Positions 7,701 to 18,500 of a stretch of 29,490 bases of DNA are shown here, piece by piece. The position numbers and the translations under genes were made by a program. Numbering within the stretch: the first letter of the stretch is position 1; each line of letters opens with the position of its first letter. This stretch comes from Burkholderiales bacterium. GTDB lineage: Bacteria; Pseudomonadota; Gammaproteobacteria; Burkholderiales; JACMKV01. The notes below the pieces were generated by a model. It was not told where the DNA came from. It saw only the letters and a list, made by a program, of their open reading frames with translations, and did no database searches. The stretch is taken from assembly GCA_014379915.1 (NCBI GenBank), contig JACMKV010000022.1:1-29490 (forward strand). Reading direction: 5' to 3'.

Positions 7701-8840
7701 GTGAAAAATAAAGGCTTAGCCGTCTCGCTGTTTGCAGGATTATTCAGCTTATCCTTGCAAGCCGCGGCGGACGTTGGCGTCACCGATCAAACCGTAATCA
7801 TTGGCCAATCGGCCGCTTTCAGCGGCCCCGCTGCCGAGCTCGGCAACGAGATGAAAAAGGGCGCACAGGCTTATTTCGATCTCGTCAACGGCGACGGCGG
7901 AGTACTCGGCCGGAAAATCGAACTGGTATCGCTCGACGATGGCTACGAACCGGCGCGCGCTGCGGAAAACACCAGGAAGCTGATCAACGACAAACAGGTT
8001 TTCGCGCTGTTCGGCTACGTCGGGACGCCGACCAGCAATGCCGCATTGCCGATCTTCACGGAAGCCAAAGTACCTTTCTTTGGCGCCTTCACCGGCGCCG
8101 CCTCCCTGCGCGAACCGCTGAACCGCTATATCTTCAACGTCCGCGCGAGCTACTACGACGAGACGGAAAAAATCGTCGAGCAGCTGGTTTCGACCGGCAT
8201 CAAGAACATCGCCGTGTTCTACCAGGACGACGCCTATGGCAAAGCCGGTCTGACCGGTGTCGAAAAGGCGATGAAGAAGCGCGGTTTACCGATCAGCGCA
8301 CTTGGCACCGTCGAGCGCAACACGGTCAACGTCGGCACGGCGGTACAGGCGATCAGCGCCGCGAAGCCGGACGCCGTGATCATGGTTAGTGCGTACAAAT
8401 CGTGCGGCGAATTCATCCGCCAGGCGAAGAAAGCCGGCAGCACGGCGCAGTTCTTCAACGTTTCGTTCGTCGGCAGCAATGCGCTTGCCGCCGATCTCGG
8501 GACGGTCGGCTCGGGTGTCGCGATTTCCCAGGTCGTGCCTTTTCCGTGGAGCCCGAGTGTCGCGATCGTCAGGGAATACCAGAAAACCATGGCGCAGTTC
8601 GCGCCGAAAAGCGCTTACTCGTTCAGCAGTCTCGAAGGCTTTATCGCCGCCAAGGTATTCGTCGAAGGCTTGAGGCGTACCGGTAAGGATTTGACGCGCG
8701 AGAAATTCATCGCCGCACTGGAAAAAACCAGTGATCTCGATCTCGGTGGATTCCACGTCAGCTTCTCGCCAAGCAAGCACGACGCGTCCAAATACGTCGA
8801 TTTGACGATCATCGGCAAAAACGGCAGTTTTTTTCATTAA
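7701..8840 (+). CDS. ABC transporter substrate-binding protein, Leu/Ile/Val type
   Basis: A 379-residue periplasmic-binding protein of type 1 fold. The signal peptide covers about residues 1-23 (MKNKGLAVSLFAGLFSLSLQ, cleavage near AAAD). The mature N-terminus VTDQTVIIGQSAAFSGPAAE is the standard opening of branched-chain-amino-acid and amide/aromatic binding proteins. GYVGTPTSNAALPIFTEAKV and VFYQDDAYGKAG are the conserved ligand-side loops. The GTG start at 7701 has CGGAGGCAAC before it; longer readings upstream are arginine-rich leader. No permease or ATPase gene is adjacent, so it may serve a transporter elsewhere or act in sensing, since the chemosensory operon begins 133 bases downstream. 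The ligand is unknown. Confidence 0.9.
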   Translation: MKNKGLAVSLFAGLFSLSLQAAADVGVTDQTVIIGQSAAFSGPAAELGNEMKKGAQAYFDLVNGDGGVLGRKIELVSLDDGYEPARAAENTRKLINDKQVFALFGYVGTPTSNAALPIFTEAKVPFFGAFTGAASLREPLNRYIFNVRASYYDETEKIVEQLVSTGIKNIAVFYQDDAYGKAGLTGVEKAMKKRGLPISALGTVERNTVNVGTAVQAISAAKPDAVIMVSAYKSCGEFIRQAKKAGSTAQFFNVSFVGSNALAADLGTVGSGVAISQVVPFPWSPSVAIVREYQKTMAQFAPKSAYSFSSLEGFIAAKVFVEGLRRTGKDLTREKFIAALEKTSDLDLGGFHVSFSPSKHDASKYVDLTIIGKNGSFFH

Positions 8841-8973
8841 CACAATGGTTTTGACGGCGGACGACAAAGCTGGTTAGCAAATTGATTTCTCCAATGCTAG
8901 TTATGTTTTGTGCAAGCGAAACAGCGTAAGCTGGCGCGTCTAAAGTAATTTCTACCAGGGAGCAGGCGGGAAA

Positions 8974-9381
8974 GTGAAAGACGGCGTGAACCAATTCGAT
9001 TTGAAGGGGCTGAAAGTGATGGTGATAGACGATAGCAACACCATCCGTCGAAGCGCCGAAATTTTCCTGCTGCAAGTCGGCTGTCAGGTAATCCTGGCCG
9101 AAGACGGCTTCGATGCGCTGGCCAAGATCACCGATCACCAGCCTGACGTGATTTTTGTCGACATCATGATGCCGCGCCTCGACGGTTATCAGGCGTGCGC
9201 GCTGATCAAGAAAAACCCGAAATTCAAATCCACACCGGTCATCATGCTGTCGAGCAAGGATGGCTTGTTCGACCGGGCACGCGGCCGCATGGTCGGCTCC
9301 GACGAATACCTGACCAAGCCTTTTACCAAAGATAGCCTGCTGAAGACCGTAGGGTTCCACGCACAGAAAAAAGTCGCTTAA
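8974..9381 (+). CDS. pilG: Type IV pilus response regulator PilG
   Basis: A 135-residue single-domain CheY-like receiver. Acidic pocket Asp19-Asp20 (VMVIDDSNTIRRSAE), phospho-acceptor Asp63 (IFVDIMMPRLDGYQ), the conserved Ser/Thr and the YLTKPF lysine are all present. FLLQVGCQVILAEDGFDALA and STPVIMLSSKDGLFDRA match PilG of Pseudomonas closely. In relatives, phosphorylated PilG stimulates pilus extension and cAMP signalling. The start is GTG at 8974, with GGAGCAGGCGGGAAA upstream. It is first in the chemosensory operon; pilH follows after 17 bases. The 133-base gap before it should hold the operon promoter, but no clear -35/-10 pair was found. Confidence 0.93.
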   Translation: MKDGVNQFDLKGLKVMVIDDSNTIRRSAEIFLLQVGCQVILAEDGFDALAKITDHQPDVIFVDIMMPRLDGYQACALIKKNPKFKSTPVIMLSSKDGLFDRARGRMVGSDEYLTKPFTKDSLLKTVGFHAQKKVA

Positions 9382-9398
9382 CGTAATAGAGGTTAAAT

Positions 9399-9764
9399 AT
9401 GCCCATCAGCAAAGTTCTGGTCGTCGATGATTCGCCAACCGAGCGTCATTTTCTGGTCGATCTGCTGACCAAAAACGGCTACCAGGTTTCGACTGCCGAA
9501 AACGCCGAAGAAGCCCTGACCAAGACCAAGGAAGTAAAGCCCGACCTGATCCTGATGGACGTCGTGCTGCCGGGACAAAACGGCTTTCACGCCACCCGCG
9601 CCCTCTCTCGAGATGATGAAACCAAGCATATTCCGGTCATCATATGCACGTCCAAAGGCCAGGAAACAGACAAGATCTGGGGGATGCGGCAGGGCGCCAA
9701 AGACTATATGGTCAAGCCTATCGATCAAGCCAAGCTGCTTGCCAAGATTTCGGCTCTCGCCTAA
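9399..9764 (+). CDS. pilH: Type IV pilus response regulator PilH
   Basis: A 121-residue receiver-only regulator. Asp10-Asp11 (KVLVVDDSPTERHFL) and Asp54 (LILMDVVLPGQNGFHATR) form the phosphorylation site, CTSKGQETDKIWGMRQGA and the DYMVKPID lysine complete it. The VLPGQNGFHATR and TSKGQETDKIWGMRQGA strings are characteristic of PilH rather than PilG or CheY. In Pseudomonas it opposes PilG, probably as a phosphate sink favouring retraction or twitching. It lies between pilG and pilI with 17- and 12-base gaps, consistent with one transcript. Confidence 0.93.
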   Translation: MPISKVLVVDDSPTERHFLVDLLTKNGYQVSTAENAEEALTKTKEVKPDLILMDVVLPGQNGFHATRALSRDDETKHIPVIICTSKGQETDKIWGMRQGAKDYMVKPIDQAKLLAKISALA

Positions 9765-9776
9765 TGGGTCCTGTCC

Positions 9777-10292
9777 ATGGCTAAGCGAGTCAGTCTGCGC
9801 GAATATCAGCAAAGCTTAGTCACGCGCTTGCGGGCGGTTACCGATGCGCCTGCGGCGCCGATTTCCCTGCTCGGCCTGCAGGTCGGTCGCGATAACTGGC
9901 TGGTCGAACTCAGCGATGCCGGGGAAGTCTTGCCGCTGCCAAGTTTCATTCCGGTGCCCTTGACCCGCAGCTGGTATTGCGGCGTCGCCAACGTGCGCGG
10001 CAATTTGCACAGCATCGTCGATCTGGCGGCCTTTATCGGCGATACACCAACCCAGCCCACCGTCGACAGCCGGGTTTTACTGGTCGGCCAGAAATTCGGC
10101 GTCAATTGCGGGATTCTGGTCAGCCGCATGCTTGGTCTGCGCAAACCCGGGCAACTCACACGCAAAGAGCGAACTTCGATCGATCGCCCTTGGGTCAAGG
10201 GGCAATATCTCGACGACGACGGCGCGTTGTGGACTGAATTGGCGATGCGCGAATTGGTGCAGCACCCGGATTTTTTACAGGTCGGACTTTAG
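9777..10292 (+). CDS. pilI: CheW-like coupling protein PilI
   Basis: A 171-residue cytosolic adaptor with a single CheW fold linking the PilJ receptor to the ChpA kinase. PISLLGLQVGRDNWLVELSD begins the domain. SWYCGVANVRGNLHSIVDLA is the conserved CheW-fold receptor/kinase interface with the GxxNxRG motif, and FGVNCGILVSRMLGL follows. The context between pilH and pilJ fixes the identity as PilI rather than a flagellar CheW. It starts 12 bases after pilH. Confidence 0.9.
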   Translation: MAKRVSLREYQQSLVTRLRAVTDAPAAPISLLGLQVGRDNWLVELSDAGEVLPLPSFIPVPLTRSWYCGVANVRGNLHSIVDLAAFIGDTPTQPTVDSRVLLVGQKFGVNCGILVSRMLGLRKPGQLTRKERTSIDRPWVKGQYLDDDGALWTELAMRELVQHPDFLQVGL

Positions 10293-10329
10293 AACAGCGA
10301 GACCGCAGCAACGCTCACAGGAGAAGTAA

Positions 10330-12513
10330 ATGGTGTCCATTCTTTCCGGCTTCCGGTTTCCGGTGATCGGTTCAAAAAAACGAGCAGCGAGATCAGCGGG
10401 GACCGCTGACACCCAGGATCCGAACTACGATCCGATGCAGACCATCTCCATCACGGATGATTTGCAGCCGAAAGAGATCGAAGCCGGGCCATCGCGCCTG
10501 CCGCTGGTCGGAAATTTGCCGATCACTAAACAGTTTCAAATACTAGGCGCTTTGCTGTTGTTACTTCTGGTGCTTGGCGCCCTGATGATCTTCATCCACG
10601 ACAGGCGCCAGGTGCTCGGCGGGGTCCGTGACGCGACGGCGAACGAGATGAAAATGCTGTCGCAGCGCCTTGCAAAAAGCGCGCAGCAGGCAGTTAACGG
10701 CAATCCCCGCGGCTTCGACCATCTGCAGGAAAGTCGCGACGAGTTCGCCAATAGCCTCGACCTCCTGATCAACGGCGGGCAACACCTCGGGACGCAGTTG
10801 TCGGCCTCGCCCGACGCCGCCCAAAATGCGTTGCGCGAGATCAAAGAACAATGGCAGCCGCTGGAAAATCAGGCGAGCCTGATTCTTGCCGAAAAAAACA
10901 GCCTGATCAACCTCGGCAAAAGTGTTGCGGCAATCAACGCGAGCAACACGCCGCTGCTCGAACTCGCCGACGAGGTGGCAAGCCTGATCGCTCAAAACGG
11001 CGGGGCACCGCGTGCTATCGCGGTTGCCAACCAGCTGACCATGCTGACCCAGAAGCTGGCCAAGAACGCCAATGCGCTGCTGTCGGGCGAGACGATCGAT
11101 CCGGAAGTTGCCTTCCTGCTGGCGAAAGACACCAATGTATTCCGCGCCAACCTGCAGGGCCTGCTGAATGGCAGTGAAGAACTCAGGTTGAGCCCGGTTA
11201 GCGCCCCGGAAGCGCGCGATCGCCTGGTCGCCCTGCAGGCGCTGTTCAAGGAGTTCGAAGGCAACGTCAATTCCATTCTGCAGAACATGCAGAAACTGGT
11301 TTCGACCAAACAGGCCGGGCAGAACATCTACGTCGGCAGCGAAAACCTGCTGAAAAGCACGCAGGCGGTCGCGGAAGTCTATAGCGGACAGTTGCGTGAT
11401 CGCGGCACGGCAATCGCCGCCGCGGTGTTTGGCATACTGACGCTAATCACCGTGTTACTCCTGGGTAAAGTAATTATCGATGATGCGCGCGGCCGTTCCT
11501 CAGAAAGCGAACGCGAAAACCAGCGCAATCAGGAAGCGATCCTGCGATTGCTGAACGAATTGGGCGACCTCGCCGACGGCGACTTGACTGTCACTGCGAA
11601 AGTGACTGAAGACGTGACCGGCGCGATCGCCGATTCGATCAACTTCACGATTGAGGAATTGCGTACGCTGGTGACAGGAATCAACAAGACCACGGAGCAA
11701 GTCACCTTGGCCTCAAGCGCTGCGCAGGATATTTCCAGGCAGCTGCTCGAAGCAGCACACAAACAGTCGAACGAGATCAAGGAAACCACCTCTTCGGTGC
11801 TGCACATGGCGCATTCGATCAACGACGTTTCGGTCAGCGCGGCGGAATCCGCGAAAGTTGCCGAGCGCTCGCTGAATGCGGCTGAAAGAGGCGCATCGGC
11901 GGTGCAAAAGACGATTTCCGGCATGAACGAAATTCGCGAGCAGATTCAGGAAACCTCGAAGCGGGTCAAGCGCCTCGGCGAATCGTCGCAGGAAATCGGC
12001 GAAATCGTCGAACTGATTTCGGACATTACCGCACAGACCAACGTGCTGGCGTTGAACGCGGCGATTCAGGCGGCCTCGGCCGGTGAGGCGGGGCGCGGCT
12101 TCACTGTCGTTGCGGAAGAGGTGCAGAGGCTTGCGGAACGCTCCGGCGAAGCGACCAAGCAGATCGGCGCGATCGTGAAAACGATTCAAACCGATACCCA
12201 GGACGCCGTCGCGGCGATGGAAAAAAGTACCCAGGGTGTGGTCGAAGGCGCGAAGCTGTCCGACGCCGCGGGTCAGACGCTGCATGAAATCGGCGAGGTT
12301 TCGAAAAACCTCGCACAGCTCGCATCCCGGATTTCGACGGCGACTCAGGCCCAGGCCGATTCAGCCGACAAAGTTTCGAAAAACATGCAGGAAATCCTGC
12401 GCATTACCGACCAGACGACGCAAGGCACTCAGCAGACCGCAGTCTCGATTGGACAACTGACTGATCTCGCGGCCGAACTGAAAGGCTCGGTATCGGGCTT
12501 CAAGTTGGGTTAA
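10330..12513 (+). CDS. pilJ: Methyl-accepting chemoreceptor PilJ
   Basis: A 727-residue transmembrane chemoreceptor. The cytoplasmic N-terminal stretch is about 68 residues, then TM1 (about 69-89, ILGALLLLLLVLGALMIFIH). A periplasmic helical sensor with two PilJ-type repeats follows (ANEMKMLSQRLAKSAQQAVN and ANQLTMLTQKLAKNANALLS), then TM2 (about 361-380) and a HAMP-like region. The coiled-coil signalling domain has its tip at about 566-590 (ITAQTNVLALNAAIQAASAG). In relatives it senses pilus-related signals and controls ChpA. The start is preceded by CAGGAGAAGTAA. There is no NWETF-type pentapeptide at the C-terminus (it ends GSVSGFKLG), so a tethered CheR is not expected. Confidence 0.93.
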   Translation: MVSILSGFRFPVIGSKKRAARSAGTADTQDPNYDPMQTISITDDLQPKEIEAGPSRLPLVGNLPITKQFQILGALLLLLLVLGALMIFIHDRRQVLGGVRDATANEMKMLSQRLAKSAQQAVNGNPRGFDHLQESRDEFANSLDLLINGGQHLGTQLSASPDAAQNALREIKEQWQPLENQASLILAEKNSLINLGKSVAAINASNTPLLELADEVASLIAQNGGAPRAIAVANQLTMLTQKLAKNANALLSGETIDPEVAFLLAKDTNVFRANLQGLLNGSEELRLSPVSAPEARDRLVALQALFKEFEGNVNSILQNMQKLVSTKQAGQNIYVGSENLLKSTQAVAEVYSGQLRDRGTAIAAAVFGILTLITVLLLGKVIIDDARGRSSESERENQRNQEAILRLLNELGDLADGDLTVTAKVTEDVTGAIADSINFTIEELRTLVTGINKTTEQVTLASSAAQDISRQLLEAAHKQSNEIKETTSSVLHMAHSINDVSVSAAESAKVAERSLNAAERGASAVQKTISGMNEIREQIQETSKRVKRLGESSQEIGEIVELISDITAQTNVLALNAAIQAASAGEAGRGFTVVAEEVQRLAERSGEATKQIGAIVKTIQTDTQDAVAAMEKSTQGVVEGAKLSDAAGQTLHEIGEVSKNLAQLASRISTATQAQADSADKVSKNMQEILRITDQTTQGTQQTAVSIGQLTDLAAELKGSVSGFKLG

Positions 12514-12558
12514 CCGACTTCGTCTTAATAAACCAGCTCGCCTAGAGCCTAAGAGATT

Positions 12559-15500
12559 ATGAGCGCCGTAAAAGAATTCGATGTCGGACCCTTGACCTGG
12601 GTCAAAAGTGAGATCGATCAGGCGCTGGAACGCGCGCGATCGAGCCTCGTCCAGTTTGCTGAAAACCCTTCCGATGGCGCTGCCCTGAAATTCTGCCTGA
12701 CGCATCTGCACCAGGTGACAGGTGCCTTGCAGATGGTCGGACTCGACGGGCTTGCGCGTTTTTCAGAAGAGTTTGAAAGTACTCTGGCGGCGCTCGAGAA
12801 ACATGAGATCGAAATGACTCCTGCCAGCCTCACGCTGTTCAATCGCGCCATCGCGGCTTTGACTCGCTACCTGGAAGATCTCATCAGCGGCGAACCGAAC
12901 GTGCCCTTGCGCCTGTTTCCGCTTTACCGGGAACTGTTTATGGTCCGCGGCAGCGCGCTGGCTTCGGAAACTGACTTGTTCTTCCCTGATCTCGGAGCGC
13001 AGGCGCCGAAATTGAGCAGCAGCGATCTGCTTAACCAGGGCGCCAATCTGGTGCAGTTCGTGAAAATCCAGCGTAGCGCTTTTCAGCGCGGCTTACTGCG
13101 CTGGCTGCGCGATTCGGAGGACGCCGACGCCAAGCATGCGATGCTCGAGGCGGTGCGCGCCATTGAAGGCACGCAGCCGCTGCCCGCGCAGCGTTCGTTT
13201 TGGTGGAGTGCTGTCGGCCTCATCGATGCGCTGGTTCACCACGGCCTCGAGCCTGATTTCGAGCTGAAACGGTTATGTGCGCGTATCGATTTGCAGGTGC
13301 GCCGGCTCGGTTCCGGCTCACCGAAAGTCGCGGAGCGCCTGCTGCGCGATGTGCTTTATTCGATCGCCCGCAGCAAACCGTCGAGCGGACGCGCAGAAGA
13401 AATCAAGCGGCTTTTCCAGCTTGACCGGCATTTGCCGCCAGCCGGCGTGAATAGCTTGGTCGAAGTCGATCTGGTCAAGATGCGACCGATTTTACGCGAA
13501 CTGCGCGAGATCCTGACCAGCGCCAAAGACGCGTGGACCAAATGCACTTCGGGCAACCGGCCGGCTTTGGCGCAATTCGTCGAGGCGTTGGCCAGGCTCA
13601 AGCAGAAATCTTCCGATCTGAGTGCGCCGCTGTTGAAACTGCTCGACGTCATGCAGCCGATCGCGGCTGACATGGAATCGGTCAACGATTCGCGGCGAGA
13701 CGAGCTTGGACTGGAAATCGCAACCGCCCTCCTCGTCGTCGAGAACGCGCTCGACAATATCACCAACCCCAAGGCCGACATCGCCCGGCAGGTCGGCGTA
13801 ATGGTCGGCCGTCTGCGCTCGGCGGTCGGCGGCAAAGCCCGCGATGATGACTTGCTGACCCAGCCGGTGCTTGACGAGATCAGCCGGAAAGCGCAGGAAA
13901 AACTGCTGGTCGCCCAGGTCGTCCGCGAAATCCAGAGCAATTTGCGGCACATCGAGCAGGTGCTAGATACTTTCTTCCGCGATCCGGCCAAACGCGACGC
14001 GCTGCCGGGCTTGCAGCCTTTCCTTAAGCAGGTCGCCGGCGCGCTGGCGATTCTGCGGCTCGAAGAAGCGACTGAACTGTTAAACGCCTGCCAGGCCTTG
14101 ATCAATAAAGCCGCCAACCCTGCTCATGAGGTCGCGCAGGCCGAACTGGAGCTTCTCGCCGACGGTCTTAGCAGCCTCGGTTTCTATATCGAGGCCATCG
14201 AACATAATCCGTCGGAACCGCTGAAGATTATCGCGCCGGTTTTTTCCCGTCTTACCGGAAAAACCTTGAGCGGCCCTGACATCACGCAAACGATTGAGTT
14301 GCCCGGCAATGAAGAGGATAGCGAGGCGCAAGCCGCCGTCAGCGTCGAATCCGATCTGGCAATCTCGAAACAGCAGACCCAGGCGTTATTCGAAGCCTGG
14401 CAGCAGCAGCCCGAGGATACCGTTGTGCGCGAGGAGCTGCAGAACCAGCTCGAGTCGATGCGCCAGGATGCGGATTTGGTCGCCGACAAAGGTCTGCATG
14501 AGCGAACCGCAGCTGCGCTCAACCTGCTGAACACTGCTGAAAACGGTCAGCCCGGACTTGCGGAGGCTATTTCCCGGATTACCGCGCCGAAAGTCGCGGC
14601 CGTCGCGCCGTCCGCACAAGCGACACGGTTGCTGGTTGCGAGCAGCGACGCGGTCGACGCCGAGTTGCTCGAAATTTATCTCGAAGAAGCCGCCGAGGTT
14701 CTTGCGACCATCGAGGAAAATCTTGCGATTTGCCGCGCCCAGCCTCACCAACGCGATGCGATAACGACGATACGGCGCGGCTTCCACACCTTGAAGGGCA
14801 GCGGCCGCATGGTCGGCCTGATGCAATTGGGTGAGATCGGTTGGAGTGTAGAGCAGGTGATGAACGAGTGGCAGCAGCAGGACAAGCTGCCAAACGCCGC
14901 GCTTTTCAATCTGATCGCCCTCGCGCACGACTCGTTCGCCGTCTGGGTGACCAAGCTGAAGAATGCAGGCAGCGTCGAAATCGAAGCACAGCCGATACAC
15001 GACCTTGCGGCACAACTCCGCGACGGCGTCGAACCCGCCGCCGTGGCAGTCGCTACTCATGCTCCGATCGCCTCGCCTGCCGTGGTATTTGCTCCCGCTG
15101 CGGCTGTTACTTCTGCTGCGGCTTTTGCTCGTGCTGAGGCTGTTGCTCCCGCTGTAGCGATTGTGGCTGCTGCCGCCGTTTCCGCGGCGCCAAGTCTGGA
15201 GGAATACACTGCAAAAAAGCTGAATGCGGGGCCCGCCGCTGAAGCTGAAGATATTCAAACTGACTACGCCGCAGGTGAAGTAACAGTAACCGAGATCGCG
15301 CCGCAGCTGTTCGCTACACCGGAAACTGCGGACCAGCCGGTCGAAGCTTCCACGCCAGACCCCGAGCCGGAGCCACTCGCGACTGACATTCAGATCGGCG
15401 ACATCGTGATGTCGGCCGAGTTATATGAAATTTTTATGAAGGAAGCAGAGCAGCATCTCGTTACGCTGGAGCGCGAAGCCGCGAAGCTGCACGAGCTTCC

Positions 15501-18500
15501 ACAACAGCCGATCGCGTACGACTTCATGCGCGCTGCTCATACATTGGCCGGCATCTCCCGCACTGCGGGTGTCGCCGCAGTCGTGGAAACCGCGTGCGCT
15601 CTGGAATTGTATTTGCAGGAATTGACCGATCAACCGGTCGCGCAGAACACTGCCCAAATCACCGTCATCGATAACGCGGTAATAGTATTACGGGCAATGA
15701 TGCACGCCCTGAGCGAACGACGCGCCCCCGAGGGCGCTGACCCCGAAATGCAGGAATTGCGCGGTCAACTTGCGGTAGCGCGTGAGCAGCATCGGCCGGC
15801 CAAGAGAGCGTCGGCGGCGAAAGCACCAGAGCATGAGATCGACATAATACGGGAGGTGCCAACGGCAGACGCTGAACAAAATCCGCTCGATCTCGCGGCG
15901 TCAGATCTCGTCTCTCCTGATTTCTTATCAGCCGACCTTTCGACGGACGATTCGGTTTCGTCCGAGACGCCGCCGGCTGAATTGGCTTCGGCCGACTTGT
16001 CCGAAATCGATCTGACGGCGATCGACATGCCCGCAAGCGGTCAAACGAGCGAGCTACCGGCCCTTGATCTACCCGCGCTGGATCTCCTCAGTCCTTCAGC
16101 AGAAGCAACGCAAAGCGCTTCCGAAATCTCGGCCACGGAACAACACCTACACGACAGCACGGCGGCAAAAACGTCGATGGACGCATATCCAACCGCAGCG
16201 GAAAGCGAGAGGGCGGCCTCCGAATCCGAGCCAGTTTGGCCCGTTGCGGAAGCGTTGCCTGAACAACCCGCTGCACTGGCTCCAGTCGCAGAATCGCCGG
16301 TGATGGAGCCAGCAGGCGAGCCAATGGCAGAGCAAAGCGTGCCCGAGGTCATGATTGACAAAGCGCCGCTGCCACGGCTCGGGCCTGCCGAAGGCGCGCC
16401 GGCAATAGTCGAGCGGCGTGTCGTGCGCGACGACATCGACGTGCAGCTGCTGCCGATCTTTATCGAGGAAGCGGCCGACCTGGTCCCACAGATCGGCAGC
16501 GATCTGCGCGCGTGGAAGAGCGATCCGGCGAATACACAAGCGCCGCTAGCCCTGCGTCGCGCATTGCATACCCTGAAGGGCGGCGCGCGCATGGCCGGGG
16601 CGATGCGGCTCGGTGAGCTCACGCACTACATGGAGTCGCAGGTCGACCATGCGCTCGCAACGAGCGCCGGCGCGCCTACGCTATTCGACGACCTGGAATC
16701 CGAGTTTGATCGCGTCAACGACGCCATCGAGCGCTTGCAACGCAACGATTTCCTGGTCGTCGCAGCAGCGCCGGCTGCTCGCGCAGCGAATGCGCCGCCC
16801 CCGACCGCCGCTACGGCGGCCGAAGCCCAAATCATCCCGATCGCGCCGCTTGCCCGCGAAGCTGATCACGTTTCCGCCAGGGCCCTGCTGCGCGTTCGCG
16901 CCGACATCGTGGATCGCCTCGTTAACGACGCGGGCGAAGTCAGTATTGCGCGTTCCCGCATCGATGGCGAAGTTCGTTCTTTCAAGCACGGCCTGAACGA
17001 ATTGACCGACAGCGTATTGCGTCTTCGCGGCCAGTTGCGCGAAGTCGAAATCCAGGCCGAATCCCAGCTGCAATCGCGGCTGACGGCGTTGAACCAGGAA
17101 GACGATGCCTTCGATCCCCTCGAATTCGACCGCTTTACGCGCTTCCAGGAATTGACTCGGCTGATGGCCGAAAGCCTGCACGACGTGACGACCGTGCAGC
17201 AGACATTGCTGAAAAGTCTTGATGAAGCCGACGCCGCGCTATTGCAGCAGGCGCGCATGAATCGTGAATTGCAGCAGGAGCTGATGAGGATTCGCACGGT
17301 TCCGTTTTCGAGCTTGTCCGAACGGCTGTATCGCATCATGCGGCTGACGGCAAAAGAGCTGGGCAAGAAGGCCAACCTCGAAATTCGCGGCGGCAATGTC
17401 GAACTCGACCGAAGTGTGCTCGAAAAAATCGGGGCGCCGCTCGAACACATGCTGCGCAATGCGATTGCCCACGGTCTCGAAGATGCCGGTTCACGAACGG
17501 CGGCCGGAAAAACCGAAATCGGTGAGATCACACTCGACGTTCGCCAGCACGCAAACGAAATTCTGATCGTCTTGAGCGATGACGGCCGAGGTCTGGATCT
17601 CGCACGGATACGCGGGAAAGTCGAAGCGGCGGGTTTGCTGCAACGGGATACCGAAGCTACCGAAACCCAGTTGATGGAATTCATCTTCATGCCGGGCTTC
17701 TCGACTGCCGAGGAAATAACACAGACGTCGGGGCGCGGCATAGGCATGGAAGTCGCCCGCAACGAAATCGCCACGCTGGGGGGGCGAGTTGAGGTTGCAT
17801 CTCAAGCCGGCAAGGGCACGACGTTTTCGATCTATCTACCTCTGACCTTGGCCGTTACCCAGATCGTTTTGATACGAGTCGGCACGCGGCATTACGCGGT
17901 CCCTTCGTCGATGATCGAGCAGGTCCAGGAGCTGAAGGCGCCCGCGCTGGCCGTAGCTTACAAGGACAACAAGATCGAGTGGCACGGCAACAGTTATCCG
18001 TTCCACTACCTGCCCAGACTGCTTGGCGATATGGATCTGTTGCCCGAGGCTATGCGCTACAGCCCGATTCTTTTGCTGAAGAGCGGCGCCCAGCGCGTGG
18101 CAATCCATGTCGACGGTTTGATCGGCAATCAGGAAATCGTCGTCAAGAACATCGGGCCGCAACTCGCACGCGTGGCCGGCATCGCGGGCGCGACCGTGCT
18201 CGGTAATGGCGCGGTAGTCTTGATCATCAACCCGGTTCAGCTTGCGCAGCGCGACATGCTGCACATTGCCTACCCTGGCAGAACTCCTGCATTAGCCGCA
18301 AATGCGGAAAAAGCCACGGTCGTCGCGCCGCTCATCATGGTCGTCGATGATTCGCTGACCGTGCGCAAGGTTACCGGGCGGCTGCTTGCCCGCGAAGGCT
18401 ATCAAGTAGTGACGGCGAAAGACGGTGTCGACGCGCTCAAGCAATTACAGGACATGACGCCCGACGTCATGCTGGTCGATATTGAAATGCCGAGGATGGA

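Noticed and set aside
15060..15190. Possible CRISPR or tandem repeat in the GCTGCTGC-rich part of chpA
   Set aside because: No regular repeat-spacer spacing; it is codon-level Ala/Val low complexity inside an open, conserved reading frame.
13356..15258. Long minus-strand frames (253 and 290 residues) opposite chpA
   Set aside because: Ser/Arg- or Arg/Gly-rich antisense shadows of a conserved kinase gene.
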